Below, piece by piece: positions 1-7,584 of a stretch of DNA of 14,733 nt. Origin of the DNA: an uncultured Verrucomicrobiota bacterium (lineage in GTDB: Bacteria; Verrucomicrobiota; Verrucomicrobiia; Palsa-1439). The notes beneath the pieces are model-generated. The model had not been told where the DNA came from. It worked only from the letters and a program-made list of their open reading frames with translations, and did no database searches. How positions within the stretch are numbered: the first letter of the stretch is position 1; each line of letters begins with the position of its first letter. The position numbers and the translations under genes were made by a program. The stretch spans positions 1 to 14,733 of the forward strand of contig CAIKBP010000017.1 of NCBI GenBank assembly GCA_903825695.1. The letters are read 5' to 3'.

Positions 1-642
1 CTGGTTTCGACGGGAGGGCACTTTAGAGCGACACAGGAAGGACTGAATCACGCGCCTTCATTTCTCTATCCCCCGTTTCCTATATCAGATTTGAATGATT
101 TGACGAACCGCGCCGTTGGCATCGGATTTCCGACGATGCAAGGAACAAACCATATCGTTTATTGTGTTTTGTGGGCTCCCATTCCTTCGCTCCAACCCAA
201 GCCGGGTAAGACAAGCTTCAACCAACATGCGTTGCTGGCTCTTCCTGTCCCTCCCACGGTCAACGGGTGGCAGATGTGGATGCCTGCTCTGAAAGCACGC
301 GGGAAGATTAATCTGCGGTATTCGGGTACCACTGGACAATCATTCATCGAAGTGGACGCCAAGAATATTCTAGGTGGCCACAACTATTCGGTTTGGATGA
401 CACTCACAACCACCAACGATGTTACGTATCCCGGTTGCATAACCAACGACGTGTCTCCATGTATAACCAATATCGCAACACTTGCGCTCTCTACTTCGGG
501 GAAAAGAGGTCGCTATGTGCGTGACACCAGCAAGGGAGATTCTCTACCGCTGCAATTCGAGTATGCCGGTGATATGTCAAATCGTCTGCTTCTGATTCAA
601 GACGAGATTGGCGTTATCTATCTGCAAGGCGTGATCCCGTAA
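1..642 (+). CDS. Unrecognised protein, 3' part of a gene cut by the left edge
   Basis: The frame is open from base 1 to the TAA at 640-642, giving 213 residues, so the gene starts outside the window. A TTG at 91 could be read as a start, but nothing before it ends the frame and it has no clear ribosome site. I do not recognise the family. The fragment has no membrane helix. It is rich in Thr, Asn, Gly and aromatic residues (for example GWQMWMPALKARGKINLRYSG near residues 89-109), which suggests beta-sandwich structure, and CITN occurs twice, at residues 146-149 and 154-157. This resembles exported or surface proteins. A hand count gives 50% GC, lower than the housekeeping genes to the right. 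The gene converges on the secreted S8 peptidase. Existence as a coding region is fairly sure; function is unknown. Confidence 0.72.
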   Translation: MVSTGGHFRATQEGLNHAPSFLYPPFPISDLNDLTNRAVGIGFPTMQGTNHIVYCVLWAPIPSLQPKPGKTSFNQHALLALPVPPTVNGWQMWMPALKARGKINLRYSGTTGQSFIEVDAKNILGGHNYSVWMTLTTTNDVTYPGCITNDVSPCITNIATLALSTSGKRGRYVRDTSKGDSLPLQFEYAGDMSNRLLLIQDEIGVIYLQGVIP

Positions 643-649
643 GTGCTGT

Positions 650-706
650 TTCTTGCGCGATGTGCAATTCGTGGACGAGCACTTGGACGCCGTCATCCCG
701 CAAGAA
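650..706. terminator. Possible structured terminator between convergent genes
   Basis: Just after the stop of the left gene, TTCTTGCG (650-657) is perfectly complemented by CGCAAGAA (699-706). The 41 bases between contain a smaller GTGC/GCAC stem (about 662-682). A second short hairpin, CGGGA-GTC-TCCCG, lies at 742-754. Neither is followed by a T-run on either strand, so these are not classic intrinsic terminators. Their position in a 132-base convergent gap makes a transcript-end role plausible. Nothing else is visible in 643-774. Confidence 0.25.
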
Positions 707-774
707 GACGCCAAGCTTTGCTCGGCGCACAATGGGTGACCCGGGAGTCTCCCGCGCCGATACAATGGCGTCCG

Positions 775-3700
775 TCACTTCACCTGCAAGTGTGCGATGA
801 CTTTGTCATATACCGACGGCGCGCTGACTGAACTCACAGTTACCGGTACATCATGCGTCATCCCTGTGAACACGTTGAAGGCCTGGATTTCCATACGGAT
901 CATCGCGCTCTTCGCTGTAATCGTGCCGGGCGACATGGACGAAGTCGTAAATGTTCCTCCCACAACTAAATCTGTGATGTCTGTAGCTTTGCTTGTGGTT
1001 CCAAGATAGCACTTCACCACGAAGTTCGAATTGCTTCCCGCGCCCGAAACAACGAAAGAATCAGGCTGCGTGCCCCGGTTCTGGATAGCAATGTAAAAGA
1101 CTTTCTTCTTGCCATTGCGAATCGTATTGGTAGCGATTTGTGACAGCCCCGTTGGATCCAGCACGTTTTTGCCGATGAATTTCTTCAGGCTGGTGGAGGT
1201 GCCAATCGAGGCGTCTGGGAAAGCTGTCACCGAACTTCCGTTGAGCGATATCGTCTGCGAGTTGCTAGGTGCATTGTCGAAAATCACCAATGACGCCGTG
1301 TGGGTGCCACCGCTGGTAGGCGCGAACTCCACCGTAATGGAGCAGGTTGCTCCCGTTGACACGCTGTTGCTGCTGCACGTGTCCCCGACGATTCTGAACT
1401 CAGCGGCATTGGCACCGGTGAACGTCACATTCGTAATCAACAGCGCCACCGTGCCACAATTGGTAATCGTCAGCGTTTGTATTGTGTTGCTGCTGATCTG
1501 CACGTTCCCGAAGTTGAGCGCATTGGTCGAAAAACAGACGCCCGGCGTCGGAATTGTTCCCGTGCCAGACAATCCAATCGAGTGCGGATTGTTCAGTCCA
1601 TTGTCGTACAAGGTTAGCGTGGCGGCACGAGCGCCATTGGTGCTTGGCGCGAATGAGATGCCAACTGTGCAAACCCCGCCAGTCAGAATCGAACCACCTT
1701 CGCAGTTATTAGTCACTATGAAGTCCGCGGGATTGGCGCCGAATAATACATGGTTCGTCACGTCCAGCGCCGCGGCGCCGCAATTCGATACCACGACACT
1801 CTGCACAAGGCTTGTGGTTCCCACAAACTGACCGCCAAACGTCAGAGTCCCCGCGCTCAAACAAACCAACGGGATCGGCATCAAGCCGGTGCCGCTCAAC
1901 GGCAAGGACTGCGACGCTCCGGTCGTGTCGGACGAAAGGCTAAGGGCCGCGGTTCGCGTTCCATTCGTCGTTGGCTGAAACGTCAATTCGATCTGACAGA
2001 TGCCACCGGGTGGCACTGTCGCCCCGGCGCATTGGTTCGCAACAATATGGAAGTCGCCAAGATTGGCGCCCATCAACGAAATGTCGGTGACATGCACTGC
2101 TAACGTCGATCCGTTTGTGTAAGTCGCGATCTGCGGCGCCGTAGTGGTGGGCGGGTACGCTGCTCCAAAATCGAGACTGGGCGGAATGAATCCGATGGCA
2201 GGAACCCGGGCATTGACATTCAACACCAGATGCCCGGTGGCCCCCCCTAGACCTTCTGCCACGATATAGTAGGTGGAATTGGTGTCCATCACGGTCCACG
2301 AAACCGGTGGCGTTACTGGCGGGATCGTTAGGGTTGGGGCCGCCGAGGTGAGTTCGAACAATGCCCCGCATTGTCCCTCCCATATTGACACTTCCGTGGG
2401 AAAGCCGCTGCCGATGGTGTCGGCGCCGATGATCGTTCCCGGCAATGGGCGGACGATCTTGAAAAACTCCTTCAACCCGCCCGGTCCTGCGGAAGGACTG
2501 GGATGGGCATTGACATAGGTAGGTGACGACAATGTGTTGGTCCACGAGAACGGGAAGGTAGTGATCTGGATGGCAGTCTGGCAGGTGTCGTTTGTCAGCC
2601 CCGTCGAAACATCCGACGCATTGGTGCCGTTGTACACAACTAGGGCGAAATCCTGATTGATGACCGACTCTTTTACGTTTGGCACCGCTGCGCCGGCGAT
2701 ATGCTGCGCCTGCACTACCACGCTCCACGCGCCGGTTTGCCCGGCGGGCAGGAACACGCTTTCCATGTTGTTGACCTGATCCAAAATGGCGTTGGTGGTC
2801 GTAGAGTTCGGCCCGGCAAACACATTACCCAAGTACAATTGCCCACCGATCGTCACCTTCAGATTGAGATCGTTCACCAATTGTTTAAAAGCCGCCAAAT
2901 TGCCTGGCGCGTCCGTCCACGCCAGCGTGACACGGAACGGCTTCGTTTGATCCGCCACAGTGCCTTTCAATTCGTAGGTCTGCCCGGATTGCGAGAAGAA
3001 CGTCTGTTGCGACACCGCATTCGTGCCCAAGAGCGGCGTGTCGATTGCTCGTGGCGTTGTCTCATCCCGTAGCACGCGAGAGACACCGTCGAACATCCGC
3101 GCCAAATCCATCCGGCCCATGCCCTGCGCTATCGACGGTAATGTGTCCTGCGCTCCCGTTAGCGGGTCTATGATCGGCAGGTAAAGCGCGGAGTTACAGA
3201 GATAAGCTTTCAACATGGCCGGACTCGGCGGCAGCATGTGAAGGTGATGCTGGAAGTACCACCACAACAATTGCGCTCCGCCCGACACCGCCGGCGCCGA
3301 AAAACTCGTGCCAGAGTAGGCCGTGAGGCCATTATCGACCTCGCTGTATAAACGGGTAATGACCGCACTGGACAGGACATCGTCGCAATTGGGTAGCGGA
3401 TTGGGATTGTTTGGATCGCAACCATCGCAGATCGGATGAATGTAAGTCGCTTGTGATGTTGCTCCTAAAATATCCTCGCCGGGCGCGACAATGTCCGGCT
3501 TGAAGCGACCGTCTTCGCACGGACCGAAGGAACTGAACGAAGAAATCGCACCACCCAACGTGCTCGCTCCCACAGCGATGATGTTCTTCGCAGTTGCCGG
3601 GGGCGTCACGACAATATCCCCGAAACCGCCAGCCGTCGAATCCGACCCATTGGCATTGCCGCCCGCGAACACGTAGAAAAGCTCTTGGTTAACCGGTGAG

Positions 3701-5304
3701 TAACCCGGGGTGGGAGGGTTTGTAGACCCGGTTTGCACCGAGTCGCGGACAAGACTGTCATACGCTACCGAATAATCGTCGTATGTGCCTCCGTTGACAA
3801 CGTTACCGTCGGCATCCGTGGTCAGAACCTCACCCCAACTGTTGTTGCTGATTCGCGCTCCGTTAAGATAAGCGGTTAAGCCCGCTGGAAGCGGACCGGG
3901 ATAGTTGGTTTCGGCGCCGCCGGGGCTGGAGCCGATGCGGCCATAGGGTGAAACTCCCAGCCCGCATTGGTTTGTTTGCGTCCCTATCACTTGGCGACGG
4001 ATGATCGTAGCCGGGAATGGCGGCGATGGGCGATTCGAGACGATGACACAAACAGTTTCTGAAGTAACATTGGTGGTACCCGCAACAACGTCAATGTTGG
4101 TGACACTCACAACATCGTTGCTCTGGGTGTAGCAATGGATTGTCTCGTTGCCGTTTGTGTCGAAACCGGCCGCCACAGACGCGACAATCGTGCCGTGTCC
4201 TTCCGTATCGGAATTGTAGTAGTACATTACACGCAACCGGCCTGACGGGGCACACTGCGCATCAGGAGACACCGGAAACGATGGGTCATAGAAACACGGA
4301 TGCCATGGGTAGATGCCCGTGGTTTCACTGGGCTCGTCCAGTCCTGTGTCTGCAATGTCCAAAATGGGGTATTGTGTCGGATCGTTGGTGAAACCGACTG
4401 TGTTTAGAAAATTGAGATATCGTGCGGGTGACGGACCGGTATTACTGGTGGCCAGCACAATGGCTTGCCTCTCATCCATGTGCCTCATCGGCACCACCTG
4501 CTGAACCCACAAAACATCCGGCAGTCGCACCACCTGCAACAACATTGTTGCCGGCAACGTTGCTCGAATCTGGATTTTACCGTCAATCTGTATCGGCTCG
4601 CCACACTTGCCACCACTGCACAGCCCACGAATCAAGCTAACGGTTTGCGGTAACTGGGGTGTATCAACAAGTTCAACAGTCACCTCGACCACCGCGTTGG
4701 TTGTATGCAGCAGCGAAGGTTTCGCTTTGTAAAATGGATGATAGGCGCCGATCCACTGGACAGGCCCATTCGAGACAGTCAGACTGTGCAGATTGGATTC
4801 AGCCGCTGCATCGAGCCACACCACATACGCATTGTTTGGCATGTAACTCACGATTTTGACGTCCCCAACGCCCTGAAGTTGCTTCAACCACTGGGGTTTC
4901 ACCGGTCCGTTGAATTGTACGAGCCGAAGACGGTTGCCCGAGATGACGCTTTCACGCAGACTGGAAGGAATGTCCGATGGTTCACCCTGAGTCACATCAA
5001 TCTCACAAACGTTCAGCTCGACGCGGTTCATGTAGTCGGCTTTCATAACACGCGTGCCATACTTGGCCTTTACCGATGCCACTTGGTCGTCCGTCGCCTC
5101 TACCAGCCAGTAGGAGCCGTAATTGACGGCGTGGCTGATTCCAAGCTCTCGCATTTGGGAAATCGATTCGTTTGCCGATGGATAAATGACGATCTTGCTC
5201 TTGCCATTGCTTGCCAACTGGCCCAAGACAACTGTGCCGGCTGACAACACGGCTGCGCCCAAAATGCACAGCGCAGGAAAACGCAAACGAGACAGATTCT
5301 TCAT
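775..5304 (-). CDS. Secreted S8 (subtilisin-like) serine peptidase with C-terminal repeat domains
   Basis: Predicted exported subtilase of 1509 residues. The start at 5304 is chosen because AAAGGAG lies six bases upstream and the protein then opens with a signal peptide (MKNLSRLRFP, then a hydrophobic stretch at about 11-28); a TTG ten codons earlier is less likely. Order: an N-terminal prodomain-like region (about 37-280, with QFNGPVKPQWLKQL, a YMPNNAYVVWL strand and WIGAYHPFYK); the S8 domain (about 310-745); a beta-sandwich region (about 765-893); a pre-peptidase-C-like domain (about 905-1030, starting NDTCQTAI); three choice-of-anchor-D-like repeats (1031-1140, 1144-1249, 1255-1358); and an unassigned C-terminal domain (about 1361-1509). 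The triad is visible as D319 (DTG), H370 (GHGT) and S667 (GTSFSAP), with N550 (AGGN) for the oxyanion hole, so it should be active. No sorting signal or membrane anchor is seen at the C-terminus. It likely degrades extracellular protein; the substrate cannot be told. Confidence 0.93.
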   Translation of the reverse strand: MKNLSRLRFPALCILGAAVLSAGTVVLGQLASNGKSKIVIYPSANESISQMRELGISHAVNYGSYWLVEATDDQVASVKAKYGTRVMKADYMNRVELNVCEIDVTQGEPSDIPSSLRESVISGNRLRLVQFNGPVKPQWLKQLQGVGDVKIVSYMPNNAYVVWLDAAAESNLHSLTVSNGPVQWIGAYHPFYKAKPSLLHTTNAVVEVTVELVDTPQLPQTVSLIRGLCSGGKCGEPIQIDGKIQIRATLPATMLLQVVRLPDVLWVQQVVPMRHMDERQAIVLATSNTGPSPARYLNFLNTVGFTNDPTQYPILDIADTGLDEPSETTGIYPWHPCFYDPSFPVSPDAQCAPSGRLRVMYYYNSDTEGHGTIVASVAAGFDTNGNETIHCYTQSNDVVSVTNIDVVAGTTNVTSETVCVIVSNRPSPPFPATIIRRQVIGTQTNQCGLGVSPYGRIGSSPGGAETNYPGPLPAGLTAYLNGARISNNSWGEVLTTDADGNVVNGGTYDDYSVAYDSLVRDSVQTGSTNPPTPGYSPVNQELFYVFAGGNANGSDSTAGGFGDIVVTPPATAKNIIAVGASTLGGAISSFSSFGPCEDGRFKPDIVAPGEDILGATSQATYIHPICDGCDPNNPNPLPNCDDVLSSAVITRLYSEVDNGLTAYSGTSFSAPAVSGGAQLLWWYFQHHLHMLPPSPAMLKAYLCNSALYLPIIDPLTGAQDTLPSIAQGMGRMDLARMFDGVSRVLRDETTPRAIDTPLLGTNAVSQQTFFSQSGQTYELKGTVADQTKPFRVTLAWTDAPGNLAAFKQLVNDLNLKVTIGGQLYLGNVFAGPNSTTTNAILDQVNNMESVFLPAGQTGAWSVVVQAQHIAGAAVPNVKESVINQDFALVVYNGTNASDVSTGLTNDTCQTAIQITTFPFSWTNTLSSPTYVNAHPSPSAGPGGLKEFFKIVRPLPGTIIGADTIGSGFPTEVSIWEGQCGALFELTSAAPTLTIPPVTPPVSWTVMDTNSTYYIVAEGLGGATGHLVLNVNARVPAIGFIPPSLDFGAAYPPTTTAPQIATYTNGSTLAVHVTDISLMGANLGDFHIVANQCAGATVPPGGICQIELTFQPTTNGTRTAALSLSSDTTGASQSLPLSGTGLMPIPLVCLSAGTLTFGGQFVGTTSLVQSVVVSNCGAAALDVTNHVLFGANPADFIVTNNCEGGSILTGGVCTVGISFAPSTNGARAATLTLYDNGLNNPHSIGLSGTGTIPTPGVCFSTNALNFGNVQISSNTIQTLTITNCGTVALLITNVTFTGANAAEFRIVGDTCSSNSVSTGATCSITVEFAPTSGGTHTASLVIFDNAPSNSQTISLNGSSVTAFPDASIGTSTSLKKFIGKNVLDPTGLSQIATNTIRNGKKKVFYIAIQNRGTQPDSFVVSGAGSNSNFVVKCYLGTTSKATDITDLVVGGTFTTSSMSPGTITAKSAMIRMEIQAFNVFTGMTHDVPVTVSSVSAPSVYDKVIAHLQVK
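1231..2214 (-). repeat. Three tandem choice-of-anchor-D (ASH-like) domains inside the S8 peptidase
   Basis: Residues 1031-1140, 1144-1249 and 1255-1358 share one pattern: a (L/T)xFG strand, then a strand with TNG or NCG, then GAN(x)xxF, then a C-x10-C loop, then (T/S)F(Q/A)PT or similar, NGxRxAxL(S/T)L, and a closing (P)LSGTG or SLNGS. The copies are diverged, so this is a protein-level repeat and not a recent DNA duplication. Such immunoglobulin-like domains are common as stalks or binding modules in exported bacterial proteins. Confidence 0.82.
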
Positions 5305-5311
5305 GAGACTC

Positions 5312-5335
5312 TCCTTTATCTTGTTCTCAAACAAG
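5312..5335 (-). promoter_or_regulatory. Ribosome binding site of the S8 gene with an adjacent small hairpin
   Basis: Read on the minus strand, AAAGGAG (complement of 5311-5317) lies six to seven bases before the ATG at 5304 and decides the start. Directly upstream, CTTGTT-TGAG-AACAAG (complement of 5320-5335) can form a perfect six-pair stem with a four-base loop, ending two bases before the Shine-Dalgarno. The ribosome site is clear; a regulatory role for the hairpin is only a suggestion. Confidence 0.6.
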
Positions 5336-5438
5336 GTATTCTCCAGCTACCAAAAGGATCTTTGGAAAGCAATTCTTATTCCAGTTGTGCAAGGAAATGG
5401 GGCATACTGCCGCCATTGTCACGACTTGGCTGGTGTCG

Positions 5439-5461
5439 CAGCGACTCTGTAAAGGTCGCTG
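5439..5461 (-). terminator. Hairpin downstream of the helicase gene
   Basis: CAGCGAC (5439-5445) and GTCGCTG (5455-5461) form a perfect seven-pair stem with a nine-base loop. It starts 21 bases after the helicase stop, in the 178-base gap before the S8 gene. No T-run follows on the minus strand, so intrinsic termination is uncertain. The size of the gap and this hairpin suggest that the S8 gene has its own promoter, but I found no convincing -35/-10 pair in 5336-5438. Confidence 0.28.
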
Positions 5462-5482
5462 TCTGGCCGCTACGCGCGGGCG

Positions 5483-7519
5483 CTACCAGTGGCCGCCGGG
5501 ATAGCGGAGCGCGAGTTGTTGATAATGTTCTTTAGGCACTTCCTCTAGGAAACGCGACAGTCGTTGAAACCCGCCACCATCCGCGCTGCTCATGCGGAAG
5601 AGCGGGTAGGTCAGGTATAGTTCATCCTTCGCCCGTGTGACGGCCACATAGAACAGCCGGCGTTCCTCTTCCTCTCCTTCAAGGTTGTCGAGCGACCGCG
5701 CCAGCGGGAACATCCCATCGCACAATCCGATGACGAACACCGCGCGCCATTCCTGGCCTTTTGCCTGGTGCACCGTGCTCAAGCGCACGTACTCCTGTTC
5801 ACTCGAGTTCACCAGCGAAGCGTCCTCGGCTTCGAGATTCGTCAGGAGCGCCAACTGACTCAGAAAATCCTCCAGCGTCTCGAACTGCATGCCGAATGAC
5901 GCGAGTTGATGCAGGTCTTCCTCGCGGGCGCGGGCGTTCGGGTATTTGACTTTGAGGTAGCCACCGTAGAATTCGTCCACGGCGTGCTCGATCATCGGCG
6001 CTGGTTTCTTTGGTTCCAGTTTGCGAAGCTGGTTCAGCACGACGGCAATCTTCCTCCACTCGTCACGCGCCTTGGCGGGTATGGCATCGCTCGTGACCAG
6101 CAAGGGCTTGCCACTGGCGAGCAAGGGATGGAATTTTCCCCAGAGTTTGTCGGCGGTCTTGCCGCCGATGCCGGGCAACAGGCGCAAGATGCGCTTGAAC
6201 GCCAGTTCATCGTGCGGGTTGGCCGCGACTTTGAGGAAGCAACTCACGTCTTTGACATGCGCCTGCTCGAAGAACCGGAGGCCGCTGGTGATGACATACG
6301 GGATATTGCGGCGCGTCAATTCCATCTGCAGTTCCATCGAGTGATAGTGGGCGCGGTATAGAACAGCAAGCTCGGTCAACGGCACACCTTCATCACGCAG
6401 CTCGAGAATCCGCTGGGCGATGAACTGCGATTGCTGGTTCGCATCGCTAGCGGCGATCAACCACGGTTTGCCGCCGCCGGTCCGGACCGGTTGCAGGTTC
6501 TTGGCAAATTGGCGGACGTTGCCCTTAATGGCGTCGTTGGCCAGTTGGAGGATCGGCGGCAGACTGCGATAGTTGACTTCAATCTTGAATACGCGCGCGT
6601 CCGTGTAACGTTCGGGAAAGCTGAGGATATTGCGATAGTTGGCGCCACGCCACGAGTAGATGGATTGCGCGTCGTCGCCGACGACCATCAGATTGCGGTG
6701 CTTTGATGCGATGAGGTCGACGAAATCAGCTTGAATCTTGTTGGTGTCCTGATACTCGTCCACCAGCACGTGCATGAATTGCTCCTGATACCGTTCCCGC
6801 ACCGCGGCGTTATCCTGCAACAGCGACAAGCAGTTCACCAACAGGTCGTCATAGTCCATCGCGTTTGCCTTGCGTTTGCGCTCGGCATAGACTGCCCGTA
6901 GCGTTTGAATCCGCCCTGTAAGATTGGCGAAATAGGCGTACTGCTCAGCCAGCACACGCTCCAGCGGCCGCTCAGTGTTGACCATCAGCGAATAAATATC
7001 CGCCAGCACATCGCCCTTTGGGAACCGCTCCTGACGCGTGTCAATCTTCGCCTCAGTGAGGCAGGCGTCGAGCATGTCCTTGGAATCCTCGCGGTCGAGA
7101 ATGGTGAAATCGTTCTCGTAGTCTGCCAATCCCGAAACATTCGGGACAAGCTTGGCGTGACGGCGCAGGATGCGATTGGCGACGTGATGGAACGTGCCGC
7201 CCCAGATCGTTGAGATGTCTGTTGGCAACAGTCCTTCCACGCGCCGCAGCATTTCGCGGGCGGCCTTGTTGGTGAAGGTCAATAGCAGGATTCGCGCAGG
7301 CAACACACCGTGCTCCACCAGCCATGCGACCCGGTAGGTCAGTGTCCGCGTCTTGCCGCTGCCTGCGCCAGCGATCACAAGCATTGGCCCGGAGTTGAGG
7401 GTGTCGTCTGCACCTCGGGCCGTCACGGCGGCCAGTTGCTGCGCGTTTAATTCTGTCGCGTAATTAATGTGCAGGTCCTGCGCATCGTGCGCGGGCCTCA
7501 AGACGTACTCCTGAGTCAT
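5483..7519 (-). CDS. UvrD/Rep-family superfamily 1 DNA helicase
   Basis: ATP-dependent 3'-5' DNA helicase of the UvrD/Rep/PcrA family, 678 residues. All the core motifs are visible: Q motif ELNAQQLAAV (23-32), Walker A AGAGSGKT (50-57), Ia LTFTNKAA (80-87), II DEYQDTN (254-260), III GDDAQSIYSWRGA (281-293), IV VNYRS (315-319), V STVHQAKGQEW (581-591) and VI RRLFYVAVTRAKDEL (620-634). This is an intact ATPase, expected to act in repair or replication restart in the cytoplasm. The protein ends about 45 residues after motif VI, so it lacks the longer C-terminal tail of UvrD and PcrA and is closer in length to Rep. Which paralogue it is cannot be settled by eye, so no symbol is given. It lies 65 bases downstream of the TPR gene on the same strand. 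Its ATG has no close Shine-Dalgarno but a TATAAA box just upstream (7525-7530). Confidence 0.95.
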   Translation of the reverse strand: MTQEYVLRPAHDAQDLHINYATELNAQQLAAVTARGADDTLNSGPMLVIAGAGSGKTRTLTYRVAWLVEHGVLPARILLLTFTNKAAREMLRRVEGLLPTDISTIWGGTFHHVANRILRRHAKLVPNVSGLADYENDFTILDREDSKDMLDACLTEAKIDTRQERFPKGDVLADIYSLMVNTERPLERVLAEQYAYFANLTGRIQTLRAVYAERKRKANAMDYDDLLVNCLSLLQDNAAVRERYQEQFMHVLVDEYQDTNKIQADFVDLIASKHRNLMVVGDDAQSIYSWRGANYRNILSFPERYTDARVFKIEVNYRSLPPILQLANDAIKGNVRQFAKNLQPVRTGGGKPWLIAASDANQQSQFIAQRILELRDEGVPLTELAVLYRAHYHSMELQMELTRRNIPYVITSGLRFFEQAHVKDVSCFLKVAANPHDELAFKRILRLLPGIGGKTADKLWGKFHPLLASGKPLLVTSDAIPAKARDEWRKIAVVLNQLRKLEPKKPAPMIEHAVDEFYGGYLKVKYPNARAREEDLHQLASFGMQFETLEDFLSQLALLTNLEAEDASLVNSSEQEYVRLSTVHQAKGQEWRAVFVIGLCDGMFPLARSLDNLEGEEEERRLFYVAVTRAKDELYLTYPLFRMSSADGGGFQRLSRFLEEVPKEHYQQLALRYPGGHW

Positions 7520-7524
7520 GCCGA

Positions 7525-7530
7525 TTTATA
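7525..7530 (-). promoter_or_regulatory. Possible -10 box directly before the helicase start
   Basis: On the minus strand TATAAA ends five bases before the helicase ATG. If it is a -10 box, transcription would begin at or next to the start codon, giving a leaderless message. No good -35 hexamer is found 16-18 bases upstream, and the gene may also be read through from the TPR gene. Confidence 0.25.
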
Positions 7531-7584
7531 GTCCCCACGAACCGCAGGTTGCAGGTGTCCTTGGTTAACCACTGTGGGCGCAGT

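Noticed and set aside
1..20. The opening CTGGTTTCGACGGGA resembles the conserved 5' motif of tmRNA (ssrA).
   Set aside because: No tag-peptide frame ending in ALAA, no T-arm-like or 3'-end sequence appears in the following 400 bases, and the stretch lies in an open reading frame continuous with the left gene. Most likely chance.
1109..1831. Open frame of 240 codons antisense to the S8 repeats.
   Set aside because: It lies wholly inside the repeat domains on the opposite strand, its product has no recognisable domain, and long antisense frames are common opposite codon-biased genes.
1940..2728. Open frame of 262 codons on the same strand as the S8 gene in another frame.
   Set aside because: The product is Arg/His/Gly-rich with no fold signature, while the main frame has continuous domain structure across this region.
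7562..7571. Ten-base palindrome TGGTTAACCA between the TPR and helicase genes.
   Set aside because: Single copy, short, and without flanking symmetry; nothing supports an operator.
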